Shown piece by piece: positions 1 through 8,600 of a DNA stretch of 32,811 bases. Position numbers and translations under genes: made by a program. Source of the stretch: Rhizophlyctis rosea (Eukaryota > Chytridiomycota > Chytridiomycetes > Rhizophlyctidales > Rhizophlyctidaceae); NCBI GenBank assembly GCA_027596075.1, contig JADGJC010000396.1, positions 1-32,811 on the forward strand, in the 5' to 3' direction. The notes under the pieces are model-generated. The model was not told the origin of the DNA. It saw only the letters and a list, made by a program, of their open reading frames with translations, and did not search any database. The stretch's first letter is position 1. The number at the start of each line of letters is the position of its first letter.

Positions 1-426
1 CCCCCCCCGCGGGAGGGTGCCCCCGTGTGCTGGTTGCTGAGGTGGACGCAGAAATGGCACATGCGCGGAATTCTTGGATGGAGGCATCATTGATTTCGGC
101 GGGGGGACAAGAGTCCCAACCTCTTCCATGCCCGAGATCTCCCAAATTACGCATTCTCAACTCAGACCAAAACTAAGCCCGACATTACCGACGCAGTCAC
201 AACCAATTTCCTGGCAGCCAACCGCAACCCGCATTCCAAACCCCTCCCAATACATCCGCTGAGGAACAAACAAATGAAAGAATATATTACGCCTTGTGGT
301 ATTATTCAGAACGACCAGTATATACGAAAAGGAAACAAAAGGAAAAAAACAAACGGAAAGAAAAAACAAAGAATAACCCATATAAACCACCCCACCAACA
401 TCCCACATTAATTAATCAATCCCACA
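1..426. other. Non-coding flank downstream of the transporter gene
   Basis: This stretch lies beyond the stop codon of the minus-strand transporter gene. It begins with a C run and a GC-rich segment and becomes A-rich around 330-380, as expected of a fungal 3' untranslated region and intergenic DNA. The short open frames here have no recognisable protein character. No RNA gene was seen. Confidence 0.5.
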
Positions 427-1898
427 TCACCGACCCCTCTTCCCATCCCACAAATCCTTCTCCCCACCATCCAATTCCGCCTCACTCTCATTCACCTGCG
501 TGTAAGGCAGTTCCTCCTTCGGCCGCGGTCTGTCGGGTAGACCGTATAGATGTGTGGCTGATAGAGGAAAAGGACGATTATTTGTCGGGGAAAGGTAATT
601 TTGTATCTCAAGGGAAGCTAAGAATCACATACCATATAGAACGACCGCACTCCCCAAAGTAAACGGAATCGTCACGACGAAACCAAAGATGAAGATGGAA
701 GCAATGGAAGAAAGAATGATGGATATAGAGGTTGCGAAGCCTTTTAGAATGTTGTCTGCGTACCTGTTTCACAATATTTCATAAGCGCATGTCTCACCCC
801 AAACCCACCAGCCATCCCAAAACACATAAATCCACCAAAATTAATGTCAACACTCACTTGACGACCATAGCAACAATCAACCCGCCAATAGCCTGACACG
901 AGATAGCGGCCCACGTCCACGCATTGTAACCGTGGAAGAACCCCTTTTCGCGGACGGTGGCGCCGTCCATGATCATGACTCCGAAGAGGAATCCGGGGAT
1001 GACGCTGAAGATGGAGAGTTGGACGTTGCGGAGGAAGAGGGAGGTTTTGGAGCCTTTGAGGACTTTTTCGAACCTGCGGGAATTGAGATGTGGGGCGATC
1101 AGTTAATCGAGCAGGTTGCAACGCAAGAGGTAAGGCCACAGCAGGACAATGCCAACTCGAAAACCGCCCCCACGAAAGTACTCACCAAACACCCGCCAAC
1201 CCACTCAAAACACACGCCACCGTCACAGCAACCAACCCCAAAAACGTCTCCCCACCCCCTCTCTCCGCGTCCCCATCCTTCTTCCCCCCTTTACTAGGAT
1301 CATACGTAACCAACGCAATCCCCACCGTCAAAAGCACCAAACTCCCCCACTTCAACCGCGTCAACTGCCTCCCCAACATCCACACACTAAACAGCGCCGT
1401 CGTCAAAATCTTCATCTGGTACGTAACCTGGAACGTCGCGGCATCCAAATAATTCGACGCGAGGTACTGCAAGTTATTTTGGATGAAGTACAGCACGGCG
1501 GGTACGGTCATTTTCAGCCAGTCGGAGTTTGGACCGAATATGTCTGTGTAGAGGTTGCCGAGGGAGTATCGCGCGGAGCCGGGTTTCTGGAGTTCTTCGC
1601 GGATGTGGATGAAGAGGCATGTGAGGAGTTTTATGCATTCGGAAGTGACGACGGCGGTTGAGGCGAGGTATTTTCCGTCGGGGGAGACGCCGTTTTTTTG
1701 GGAGTAGCGGAGGACGAGGGCTAGGGCGGAGTTTTGGATTACGAGGGTGAAGAGGGAGACGTATTTCAGGGGGAAGCCGAAGAGGGTTAGGTTTGAGGGG
1801 TCGCCGTCTGCTTTTTGGGAGTTTTGTGGGGGCAGATAGTTTCAGTCATGTTGCACCGTCCTGCTTGAGACAGAAAGTGTTAAGAACTCACCACCCAT
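427..1898 (-). CDS. Nucleotide-sugar transporter (UDP-galactose/UDP-GlcNAc type, SLC35A family)
   Basis: Multi-pass Golgi antiporter that would import UDP-galactose or UDP-N-acetylglucosamine in exchange for UMP. Five exons: 1892-1898, 1186-1807, 858-1073, 633-763 and 427-557, giving 368 residues, a normal length for the family. Family signatures seen: [16 protein letters not shown], then [18 protein letters not shown], then FEKVLKGSK followed by RNVQLSIFS, then an A-D-N-I-L-K-G-F-A segment near the last helix. Introns begin GTGAGT or GTATGT and all phases match. The first coding exon is only seven bases (ATGGGTG); it was chosen because the next in-frame Met lies far inside the conserved core and a TGA lies just before the exon 2 acceptor. 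The tail is short, acidic and hydrophilic, as expected for the cytosolic end. The exact sugar cannot be decided from sequence. Confidence 0.9.
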
Positions 1899-2475
1899 TT
1901 TGGCTGTGGTTGGGCAAGAAGAAGCGTAGGAAAGGTTGAAGTGTATAAAGCCTGAAGAAGTATATGCGTGTCAAACATGCGTGTCGTCTGATTTCTCGAA
2001 CTTCCTGCAGTGCACTGACCTTTTCAAACGCAGAGTTCAAGTGCAGTAGCGAGCTGGCACGTCAACAGCCTCTGACACGTTCACCTGAGAGAGTTCCTAT
2101 GTACTGCACGCTACGATGAGCACCCTGACGGACGTCCTCGCCGTAGGGAATATGGCAAGCAAGGATAACCTGTTTCTGCCCCGAAACAACGCTCGGATAC
2201 TATCGCGAGCGGTGTAAGCGTGGGTAGGCAAGTGTGCAGGTAAATATTTGATGATTTTTGCCAACCCCAAAACGAGATTTGAAGATTGCAAGTTGCGAGT
2301 TGGGCCCTGAAGGCCACAAATCGTCGCCCGCACATTGTGGCGCAAGTGAGTGGACTACCAAATGAAGGCAAATGAAATGGGGAGCAGTTGCCGCCAATGT
2401 GGCGCATGGCACGTGTTGATGATCAAATCATGATCAACACGACGCGTTTCAGCCAACTTCATACCCCAACAACCC
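1899..2475. other. Intergenic region upstream of the transporter
   Basis: No gene recognised. It should hold the promoter of the minus-strand transporter. A CACGTG E-box lies at 2410-2415, at the left edge of a near-perfect palindrome that is listed separately. Short open frames overlap each other on the minus strand without conserved features. Confidence 0.45.
2413..2440. repeat. Near-perfect inverted repeat
   Basis: Two 11-base arms (GTGTTGATGAT and ATGATCAACAC) flank a six-base spacer. Ten of eleven positions pair. It overlaps a CACGTG motif and lies about 35 bases upstream of the tRNA-like locus. It could be a protein-binding palindrome or a small cruciform; no function can be assigned. 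Confidence 0.6.
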
Positions 2476-2578
2476 GGCCTGATAGTATACTGGTTTATTA
2501 CTGCATACACTCCAAAGTGGAACATATTCGGCGCTTGCGTCGGACGTGCAATCCCCGGTTCAACTCCGGGTCAGGCCA
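2476..2578 (+). tRNA. tRNA-like locus with a probable intron, anticodon not assigned
   Basis: The ends GGCCTGA (2476-2482) and TCAGGCC (2571-2577) form a perfect seven-pair acceptor stem. The T arm CCCGG-TTCAACT-CCGGG is perfect and serves as a B box. The D-arm region TAGTATACTGGTTTATTAC resembles an A box, with GTA pairing TAC and the GG of the D loop present. Total length of 103 bases implies about 30 extra bases, expected as an intron in the anticodon loop. GCAT can pair with GTGC for most of an anticodon stem, but no choice places T33 before a sensible anticodon; CTCCAAA, as in tRNA-Trp, is present but its flanks do not pair. It may be a tRNA pseudogene or a gene with an unusual intron. 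Confidence 0.5.
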
Positions 2579-2602
2579 CTTCCCAATGTTGGGCGGTTAA
2601 TA

Positions 2603-2615
2603 TTTTTTTCTTTTT
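2603..2615 (+). terminator. T-run, likely RNA polymerase III terminator
   Basis: A run of seven T, then C, then five T, starting 25 bases after the tRNA-like locus. RNA polymerase III stops at such T-runs, so this supports the locus being or having been transcribed. Confidence 0.55.
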
Positions 2616-3208
2616 GGTACTTTATTACGGTGCACTACTTGCACTAAAAATATCGTGGGAAAGGCCAGCCACATCCCTCGGAAATCGAGTGCCGTCGGCG
2701 GTGGCTGATGCACAATTGACCAAGACTGACGGTTATATGAAAGAATGGGCCTGGTGATGGTCTCATTCATTATATTCTCAGGTGACCATAGCTCATGGTT
2801 GAGTGTGTCGGGCTTCCGCGTTAATGAGTACAGACCGTCCCCGATGCATGAACTCCAGTAGCTGTTGCAAAGCCCCTACACAGGACCGATGGTGCCACCG
2901 CAAACTTGTATCTAAAGTAGATTCTGTCTCGCATACGACAGCAAGCGAACACCATCAATGAGCACCAACTTGTCACCAAGACACCAATTTCATGGCCTAT
3001 CGGCTACAGAAGTTACAGAGGGATATTTTATATCATACACCTTTCCACAAAAAGGAAAATCTAAGCATTATGTACAAAATCGATCAATCTAGGTTTTTTA
3101 TACATGATACCAAAGAATGGCAAAAACTCATATACACTTCAATTCCAAAAGAAGACCACTTGCGCGAACCACCCCGCCTTGTCAAAACAAAAAAACTCTG
3201 ACCCCCGA
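2616..3208. other. Intergenic region between the tRNA-like locus and the coiled-coil gene
   Basis: AT-richer DNA with no protein or RNA gene recognised. The part next to 3208 is the 3' flank of the minus-strand coiled-coil gene. Confidence 0.45.
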
Positions 3209-4038
3209 TCATCCATCACCTATTCCAAGCCTACCAGCACGAAAGAATTGGGGGTTCAGAGAAACATCCCACAAACCCCAGTTTCGCAACAAACGAGAAA
3301 CCAAATACTCACGTCCCCCCACTCAGCATATTCAACCGTTCATCAAACGCCGCATCAGCTCGTTCAAGCTCGGCTTCCAACTGCCACAATATGCATATTA
3401 GCTCCACGACCGTACGTCCCTTTTTCCCAAACCGAAAGTTCACTCTCACCTGTCGCTCAACCACCTCCTTATCCCTCCTCAGCGCCTCAATCTCCTGCTG
3501 CTGTCGCTCCAACGCTCTATGATGCTGTCGTCGCTGTTCCTCCATCTAATTTGCCAATGCAAAAGAACAACCACGTTCAGGGATAAATATGTCGTCGAAA
3601 AATACGTCGTGACAAACCTTCTCATGTAATCTCCTGATTTCCGCCTGCATCCTTTGTCTGAGTTCTTCCATCTGCGAACATGTCCGTCGCGCTTAGTAAT
3701 GTCGATGGGAAGCAATTCGCATGCGAAAAGAGTCGAATACCCTACCTCCTGCTGATGCCGTAGCTCCGCAGAGAGAGCCTGTTGTCGTATGTCCGCTATC
3801 TATATCCCATCAAATTTGACACGCATCAATACGATCGTTCTCCCACTGACACTTGACCCACGCCTGGGCAAAGAATGAAACCCCTCATGCACCATACCTC
3901 CTCCGCGTGCCACTTTTTCGTCTCCTCCTCCATCCGTTCCTTCTGACTCAATTTAGTCTGTAGTACTTGGACTTTCCGGCTCACGAGTTGGAGGGCGGTG
4001 CGTGGGTCTGCGGTTTCGGGGCTGTTGGGGGCGGACAT
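3209..4038 (-). CDS. Small coiled-coil protein, function unknown
   Basis: Six exons: 3898-4038, 3746-3799, 3618-3671, 3450-3545, 3313-3380 and 3209-3230, giving 144 residues. After a short Ser/Pro-rich start, nearly the whole chain is Glu, Gln, Arg and Leu, predicted as one long coiled coil, for example SRKVQVLQTKLSQKERMEEE and RQQQEIEALRRDKEVVERQ. Introns 1-4 are all phase 0 and begin GTATGG, GTAGGG, GTTTGT and GTGAGA. Two consecutive exons are both exactly 54 bases (18 codons), and coil exons begin with ATG-GAG/GAA. I chose the ATG at 4038; no upstream in-frame ATG was found. No family recognised. It is probably a structural or adaptor subunit, which is inference from the coil alone. Confidence 0.7.
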
Positions 4039-4212
4039 GGTGGGTTGGGAGGTCAATGGACTGTGATGATATGAGAAGAGTCTCTGTCAAACAAATGTTC
4101 TATGGCATGCAATCAAGCCGTCTTTGCATATAGATCCCTCTTATGTAACTCCCAATGCCGCCATTTCCATTGCGCTCGACGTCAACTGGATCGCGTCCAA
4201 CGTGGATGTCCA

Positions 4213-4988
4213 TCAAATGAGCTGGCTATTATGTTAGCCTCTTCAAACCGCCGCCGAAGTACAGTGAACGCGCATTTCTCATCCATTTTAGCACCACACC
4301 ATCCCCTCATCCCAAACAACTACAAAACTCACATTCCAGAATCCGGACTCGCCTTCCTCTTCCTCGGCTGCTCCACAACCCTCTCATACCCCAACTCCGG
4401 ATGCTCCTTCGCCAAATGATTCCGATAATACAAATCCCCTCTCGGCGAATTATGACACAGCGTTCCGCAGAGTTTACACTTCAGACGATACGTGCGGGGT
4501 TGTAACTGTCCCTGTATTTGGCAGCCGTCGTTGTTGCAGATTGTTTTGAGTTTGTCGGGGGAGAGGTTTTCGGAGAGGCAGGCTTTGCAGACGCGGTGGA
4601 AGCGTTCCATTGCTGGGACGCGGGAGGGGGTTGTTGTTGTGGTTGTTGTGGTTGTTGGGGAGGCGGGTTGGTGGTGGGGGTCTTCGAGGGATGGAGGGGT
4701 TTGGTGTTGGGTGTGCGAGTGGTGGTCGGGGATTGTGACGGTGTGTTCGAGATCCATTGCGGCGGCCAGGTTGGAGAAGGTTGGGTGGTGGACGGCGTGT
4801 TGGGCGTGTTGGGAGTGTTGTAAGTGAGCTTGTTGTTGTGGAGAGGCCATTGTGCTTATTGCGGAGGGGTGACTTGCGACTAGTTGCACGCCTTGGCCTA
4901 GGGCCTGTTGTTGGTGTTGGTGTTGGTGTTGGGAGGCTGCTGCTGCCATTGCCAGCCTCTCACTTGCAGTCGCGAACATGAGAGACAT
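4213..4988 (-). CDS. His/Gln-rich protein with a C-terminal Cys/His (zinc-binding-like) domain
   Basis: Exon 1 is 4333-4988 and a 13-base last exon is 4213-4225, giving 222 residues. The first 60% is low-complexity: HQHQHQHQQQ, His/Gln/Ala stretches and a run of nine Thr. The C-terminal part has CKAC, then C-N-N-D-G-C, then CKLC, then C-H and a later H-x5-H (NHLAKEH), enough ligands for one or two zinc sites. A basic PRKRKA cluster near the end could be a nuclear localisation signal. The intron starts GTGAGT and ends after GCTAACATAATAG, an excellent branch-point/acceptor. Without it the frame stops at once with SPDSGM; with it the end is SGIQLI. It may be a DNA-binding regulator, but no named family was recognised. 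Confidence 0.7.
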
Positions 4989-5506
4989 GACTGCAGGGTG
5001 ACCCGCTAAGGGGTATGCAGTGCCAGACTGCGACGTAGGAATTGTTGCTTTATGTACTTGGGGTGATGGTTGCGACTACCTATGATAGTTGAGCTGTCAA
5101 TTCACCCTACCGAAATGGAAGTGCCAAAACTTGGAGAATGCGTGGAGAGTGAAGCGTGTGTGGGGTGGCGGGCGGTGTGACCGGTGTCACTGAACTGGCA
5201 ACTTGGGAATTAACCGGCTCATTGTGGCCAATCCAACGGCTCGGGTCGTCCGAAACATCCCACGTTTCCCAACGAGCACAACAAGTCTTTCCTCCAAATT
5301 TGTTCACACCGTTGTTGTAAATTTACAAAAATTATATCGAATAAGATCACTTTCCTCCCACTAACTACTCTACCTGGAGGCAAGGAGCTAATCGAAGACG
5401 CGCTATTAGGTATGTAACCGTCCAGCGTTGTCAATTTCTATTTCCATTCTGACACATCTTAGCCAAGCAATCTTCCAAACGCCACCACACCAACCTGTCA
5501 AAAAAT
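4989..5506. promoter_or_regulatory. Divergent intergenic promoter region
   Basis: Lies between the minus-strand His/Gln-rich gene and the plus-strand ankyrin gene, so it must carry both promoters. The last 100 bases before 5507 are pyrimidine-rich on the plus strand, typical of fungal promoters. No TATA box or other named site could be picked with confidence. Confidence 0.4.
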
Positions 5507-7249
5507 ATGTCACAACCGACCGTCCCTTCTTCCCAAACCCTCATCATCCTCCCTCTCCCCCTCGAACTCTGCCACATGTCTGCAAGGATGCATCTCAAGG
5601 CTGCCAAAGGGCTCCGTTCAACTTGCAAGGCATTCCGTGCATTGATCTCCGTCAAGGACATTATATGGGCAGAAGCAGGCCGAAAACTGAAGGTCCACTG
5701 GTACCGATCCTTCTTCCATGTCGATGACCCGTTCCAAAACTGCTTCAGATGGGCCACCGTCCACGGTCACGCCGAAGTCCTCCGCAGTCTCATCCCCAGC
5801 TTGCCCCCCTCCACCCGGCAAAACCGCCTAAACCTCCTTCTGATGGATTTGGCCGAGAAGGGACACATCGAAGCAGTGAACGTGGCTTTAGACATGGGAG
5901 CTGATGCAACCTTCACCGATGATGACGGCGATTGTGCATTGAACTGTGCTGCCCGTGTCGGTCCGGTTGAAATCGTGCAAGCGCTTCTGAAAGCGGGTGC
6001 AAAGCAACACATGATCAATCTTGCCGATCACCAATTGAAACACTACGAGCGAGGGCCCTTATATATCGCTGCTGGTGCTGATCACCCTGACATAGTGAAG
6101 GTGCTTCTGGAAGCTGGAGCTCATGAACATCTGCGCGACGGGGCAACATTGGTGGAAGCATCTTTTTGGGGCTTTTTAGATATCATCGAGTTACTCCTAG
6201 CAGCAGGTGCAGATGTCAATGCCGAAGAGTTGGATGAAGATGAGGACGAGCCGAGCCTACCCATATGCGAAGCTGCCGGCGAAGGTCACCTAGAAGCCGT
6301 TAAACTCCTCCTCTCCGCCGGTGCATCAATAGACTCCCCAGACCCATCCCGCTACCCTGGTCTCCTCATCCGTGCGGCCGAAATGGGCCACCTGGAAGTG
6401 GTCAATCATCTGCTTGAACTCGGGGCAGATGTCCATGCACGTGGCAATGAGGCACTGCTAAACGCCACGACCGAGGGGTATGTAGAGGTAGTTAGGGCTC
6501 TCGTAGCGGCAGGAGTGGATGTCAATGCCCAGGATACTGATGATAACGGACATCCGAATGGACGCACGGCCCTGATTGAGGCAGTGGAGGCCGGTCATAT
6601 AGCAGTGATAGAAGCTCTTTTGGAATTGGGTGCGGATGTACATTTTGGTGGGGACTTGGCTCTAAGGTCAGCACTTCGGTGCCGATATGGATATACTAGG
6701 GACGACGAACAGCTGCAAGTCATACAAATCTTGATGGGTGCATTGCCGGATCCTAAACTGCTCCGACCTACGTGGGATTACATTCCCTACAACAATCACC
6801 ACCTCACGGAAGCACTGTTGCGCGGCGGGGCAGCATACGACTTGGAGGATCTCTCATTTTGGAAGGTGGCGGGACTAGGCGGCATCCCGAAAGGCGTCGT
6901 CCAACACTGGCACCGCGGCACCCGCTTCATCGGCTCCCTCGAATTCATCGAAGACCACACCGCCCTAGTCCGCGCCGTTGTTGAACCCCACCACACCGAA
7001 CTGCTTAAAGTCCTCCTCTCTGCCGGTCTTGACATATCCGGCGAAACTGGCGAAGAAGCCCTCTGGGAAGCCTGTCGTCGCAACCGCCCGGAGGCCGTCA
7101 AACTCTTACTGGACGCGGGCGCAGATATGAACGCTGGAAACCCGGAATGGGATATGGAAGGGAAAGCGTTCCGTGTTGCTATTGATAATCGGAATATAGA
7201 TATTGTCAAGATGTTTATGGAGAGGGGTGTGAATCGGTATGGGCGATAG
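5507..7249 (+). CDS. F-box-like ankyrin-repeat protein
   Basis: A single exon of 580 residues. Residues about 14-50 (LPLPLEL, then LRSTCKAFRALI and a Trp) fit a degenerate F-box, which would dock to Skp1 in an SCF ubiquitin ligase. The rest is about twelve ankyrin repeats with the usual G-H-x-E-V-V-x-x-L-L-x-x-G-A-D core, such as EMGHLEVVNHLLELGADVHA and EAGHIAVIEALLELGADVHF. Ankyrin repeats bind protein partners, so substrate recognition is the likely role; this is inference. The ATG at 5507 precedes the F-box-like segment by a normal distance. It ends with TAG at 7247, and the same frame then stays open into the next coding region, which may be the original C-terminus (see findings). Confidence 0.85.
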   Translation: MSQPTVPSSQTLIILPLPLELCHMSARMHLKAAKGLRSTCKAFRALISVKDIIWAEAGRKLKVHWYRSFFHVDDPFQNCFRWATVHGHAEVLRSLIPSLPPSTRQNRLNLLLMDLAEKGHIEAVNVALDMGADATFTDDDGDCALNCAARVGPVEIVQALLKAGAKQHMINLADHQLKHYERGPLYIAAGADHPDIVKVLLEAGAHEHLRDGATLVEASFWGFLDIIELLLAAGADVNAEELDEDEDEPSLPICEAAGEGHLEAVKLLLSAGASIDSPDPSRYPGLLIRAAEMGHLEVVNHLLELGADVHARGNEALLNATTEGYVEVVRALVAAGVDVNAQDTDDNGHPNGRTALIEAVEAGHIAVIEALLELGADVHFGGDLALRSALRCRYGYTRDDEQLQVIQILMGALPDPKLLRPTWDYIPYNNHHLTEALLRGGAAYDLEDLSFWKVAGLGGIPKGVVQHWHRGTRFIGSLEFIEDHTALVRAVVEPHHTELLKVLLSAGLDISGETGEEALWEACRRNRPEAVKLLLDAGADMNAGNPEWDMEGKAFRVAIDNRNIDIVKMFMERGVNRYGR

Positions 7250-7270
7250 GATAGGTTTTTGTTTGGGAGT

Positions 7271-7878
7271 ATGGAGGTTGTGGCGGGGGACGAGAGTGAG
7301 AGTTCGGAGGAGGAGGAGGAGGAGGATGAAGACTTGACAGAGGAGGAATTGATGGAGCGGATTGAGAGGAAGAATCAGGAGGAGGAGAGGAAGATGGAGG
7401 AAGGACGGAGGAAACAGGAGGAAGAGGAGAGGAGGGAGCAGTGGAAGAAGGAGTTGTTGAAGGTTATTGAGGCGACACCCTTTTCACAGTTGGGGTTACT
7501 GCAGTCAATTGATGGGGGGGAGGGTGCGAGTGCGAATATGGGGATGTGGGAATTGGAGAAAAGGGATTTCAACGTACCAGAGGATGTCATGGAGGAGGGA
7601 ATGAAAGCAAGGGCAGATGCAGCAAAGCATAAAGCTGCGGCGGCGAAACGCAAGGCTACAGCCGAAGCTGCCAAGGCAAAGAAAAAGGCTGATGCGGAGA
7701 AGCGCAAGGTATGGAAGTTCCTCCGTTTTGTTTTTGCTGGAGAGTTATGCATGTCGAATTCAGGTTTGCGGAAAAAAGTTACAGTTTGAAAACTTTTGAA
7801 ATTCTTTATTTTCGCTAGGCGAGAGCTCAGGCAGCAAAGGAGGCGAAGCAGAAGAAGAAGGAGGATGGAGGCAATTAG
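7271..7878 (+). CDS. Acidic, charged coiled-coil protein (possibly the tail of the ankyrin protein)
   Basis: Exon 1 is 7271-7708 and exon 2 is 7819-7878, giving 165 residues. It starts with a strongly acidic Glu/Asp/Ser stretch, continues as a Glu/Lys/Arg coil (ERKNQEEERKMEEGRRKQEE) and ends as an Ala/Lys coil (AAAAKRKATAEAAKAKKKAD). The intron GTATGG...CGCTAG keeps the frame and continues the Ala/Lys pattern (ARAQAAKEAKQKKK). It lies in the same reading frame as the ankyrin gene, 21 bases after its TAG, with no room for a separate promoter. So it is either the 3' part of that gene cut off by a nonsense change, or an internally started product. No catalytic domain seen. Confidence 0.55.
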
Positions 7879-8063
7879 ACCATGACCCTCAATGTAGAAT
7901 ATATTTCGGCACGATGTCCAGTAGTCGATTTGGCCCCGTGGCAACAGGAGTATATGTAATTGCTGCTCTACTTATACCCTCTATATACACCCAAATCCTC
8001 TGTTCTAGGAATATCGAAGGCAGCACACTTGGCATTACAGACAACCACTGCAACTCGCTCCCA

Positions 8064-8600
8064 CTACCACTCATAACTATTAACATGTGCAGCAACCCTT
8101 GTCAACTGCGACGGCAAAACCCCCTGCATCTTAAACAATCTCCCCACCGTACTCCTGATCCCCTCCCCTCCCCTAGCAACACTCCCCACATGACAATGTC
8201 TCTCCTCCGGAAACACATCCGTCCTAAACATACTATACGTAACCTGCTGTCCCGTATCCAAAGCCCTATGCCCGACAAAAACCGGTAACAGCAATCGCTG
8301 ACCTTCTTCTTTCATCTACAACGCCATCTCCCATTCCAAAAGCACATTGTCGGGATTCAGGTGGGCGGTTTTGAAACCTTGGACGGAGGCTTCGGTGATA
8401 AGGAGGAGTATCATACGTGATGTTTGAAGACCGGAGAGAAATTGGGATTCATAGTCGTGGCCGGGGATGAGGCATTCGCGGTCTAGGGAGTAGCATGAGG
8501 ATGGAAGCGGTGGCGCCATCGGATATGCTTCGGTAGCTGAGGAAGATGTCGTGGTGCCCATGGCCTTGAGCACCAGGTGTGGATGGGAGTGATGCTGGAC
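8064..8600 (-). pseudogene. TIR domain, disrupted (C-terminal part of the Rho-TIR gene)
   Basis: The TIR fold is recognisable in pieces. Box 1, HHDIFLSYRSISDGATA, has DIFLSYR coded at 8530-8550 in one frame. LDRECLIPGHDYESQFLSGL and SRMILLLITEAS follow in a different frame, then DNVLLEWEMAL. A TAG at 8316-8318 is followed directly, still in frame, by KEEGQRLLLPVFVGH and the normal TIR end with LFKMQGV; the stop is at 8064. Between SYR and LDREC there are only 46 bases where about 25 codons are usual, so a deletion with frame change is likely. The Glu in LLEWE is probably the catalytic NADase position of TIR proteins and is kept. As it stands, no complete TIR domain could be made. Confidence 0.75.

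Noticed and set aside
744..1139. 131-codon minus-strand frame in the transporter
   Set aside because: Runs through a transporter exon in the wrong frame and into its introns.
7247..8318. TAG as a sense codon, from in-frame TAG in the ankyrin and TIR genes
   Set aside because: TAG ends the chitinase, RMT2, the BTB protein and the acidic coil at natural C-termini, and the TIR gene also has an independent frame change.
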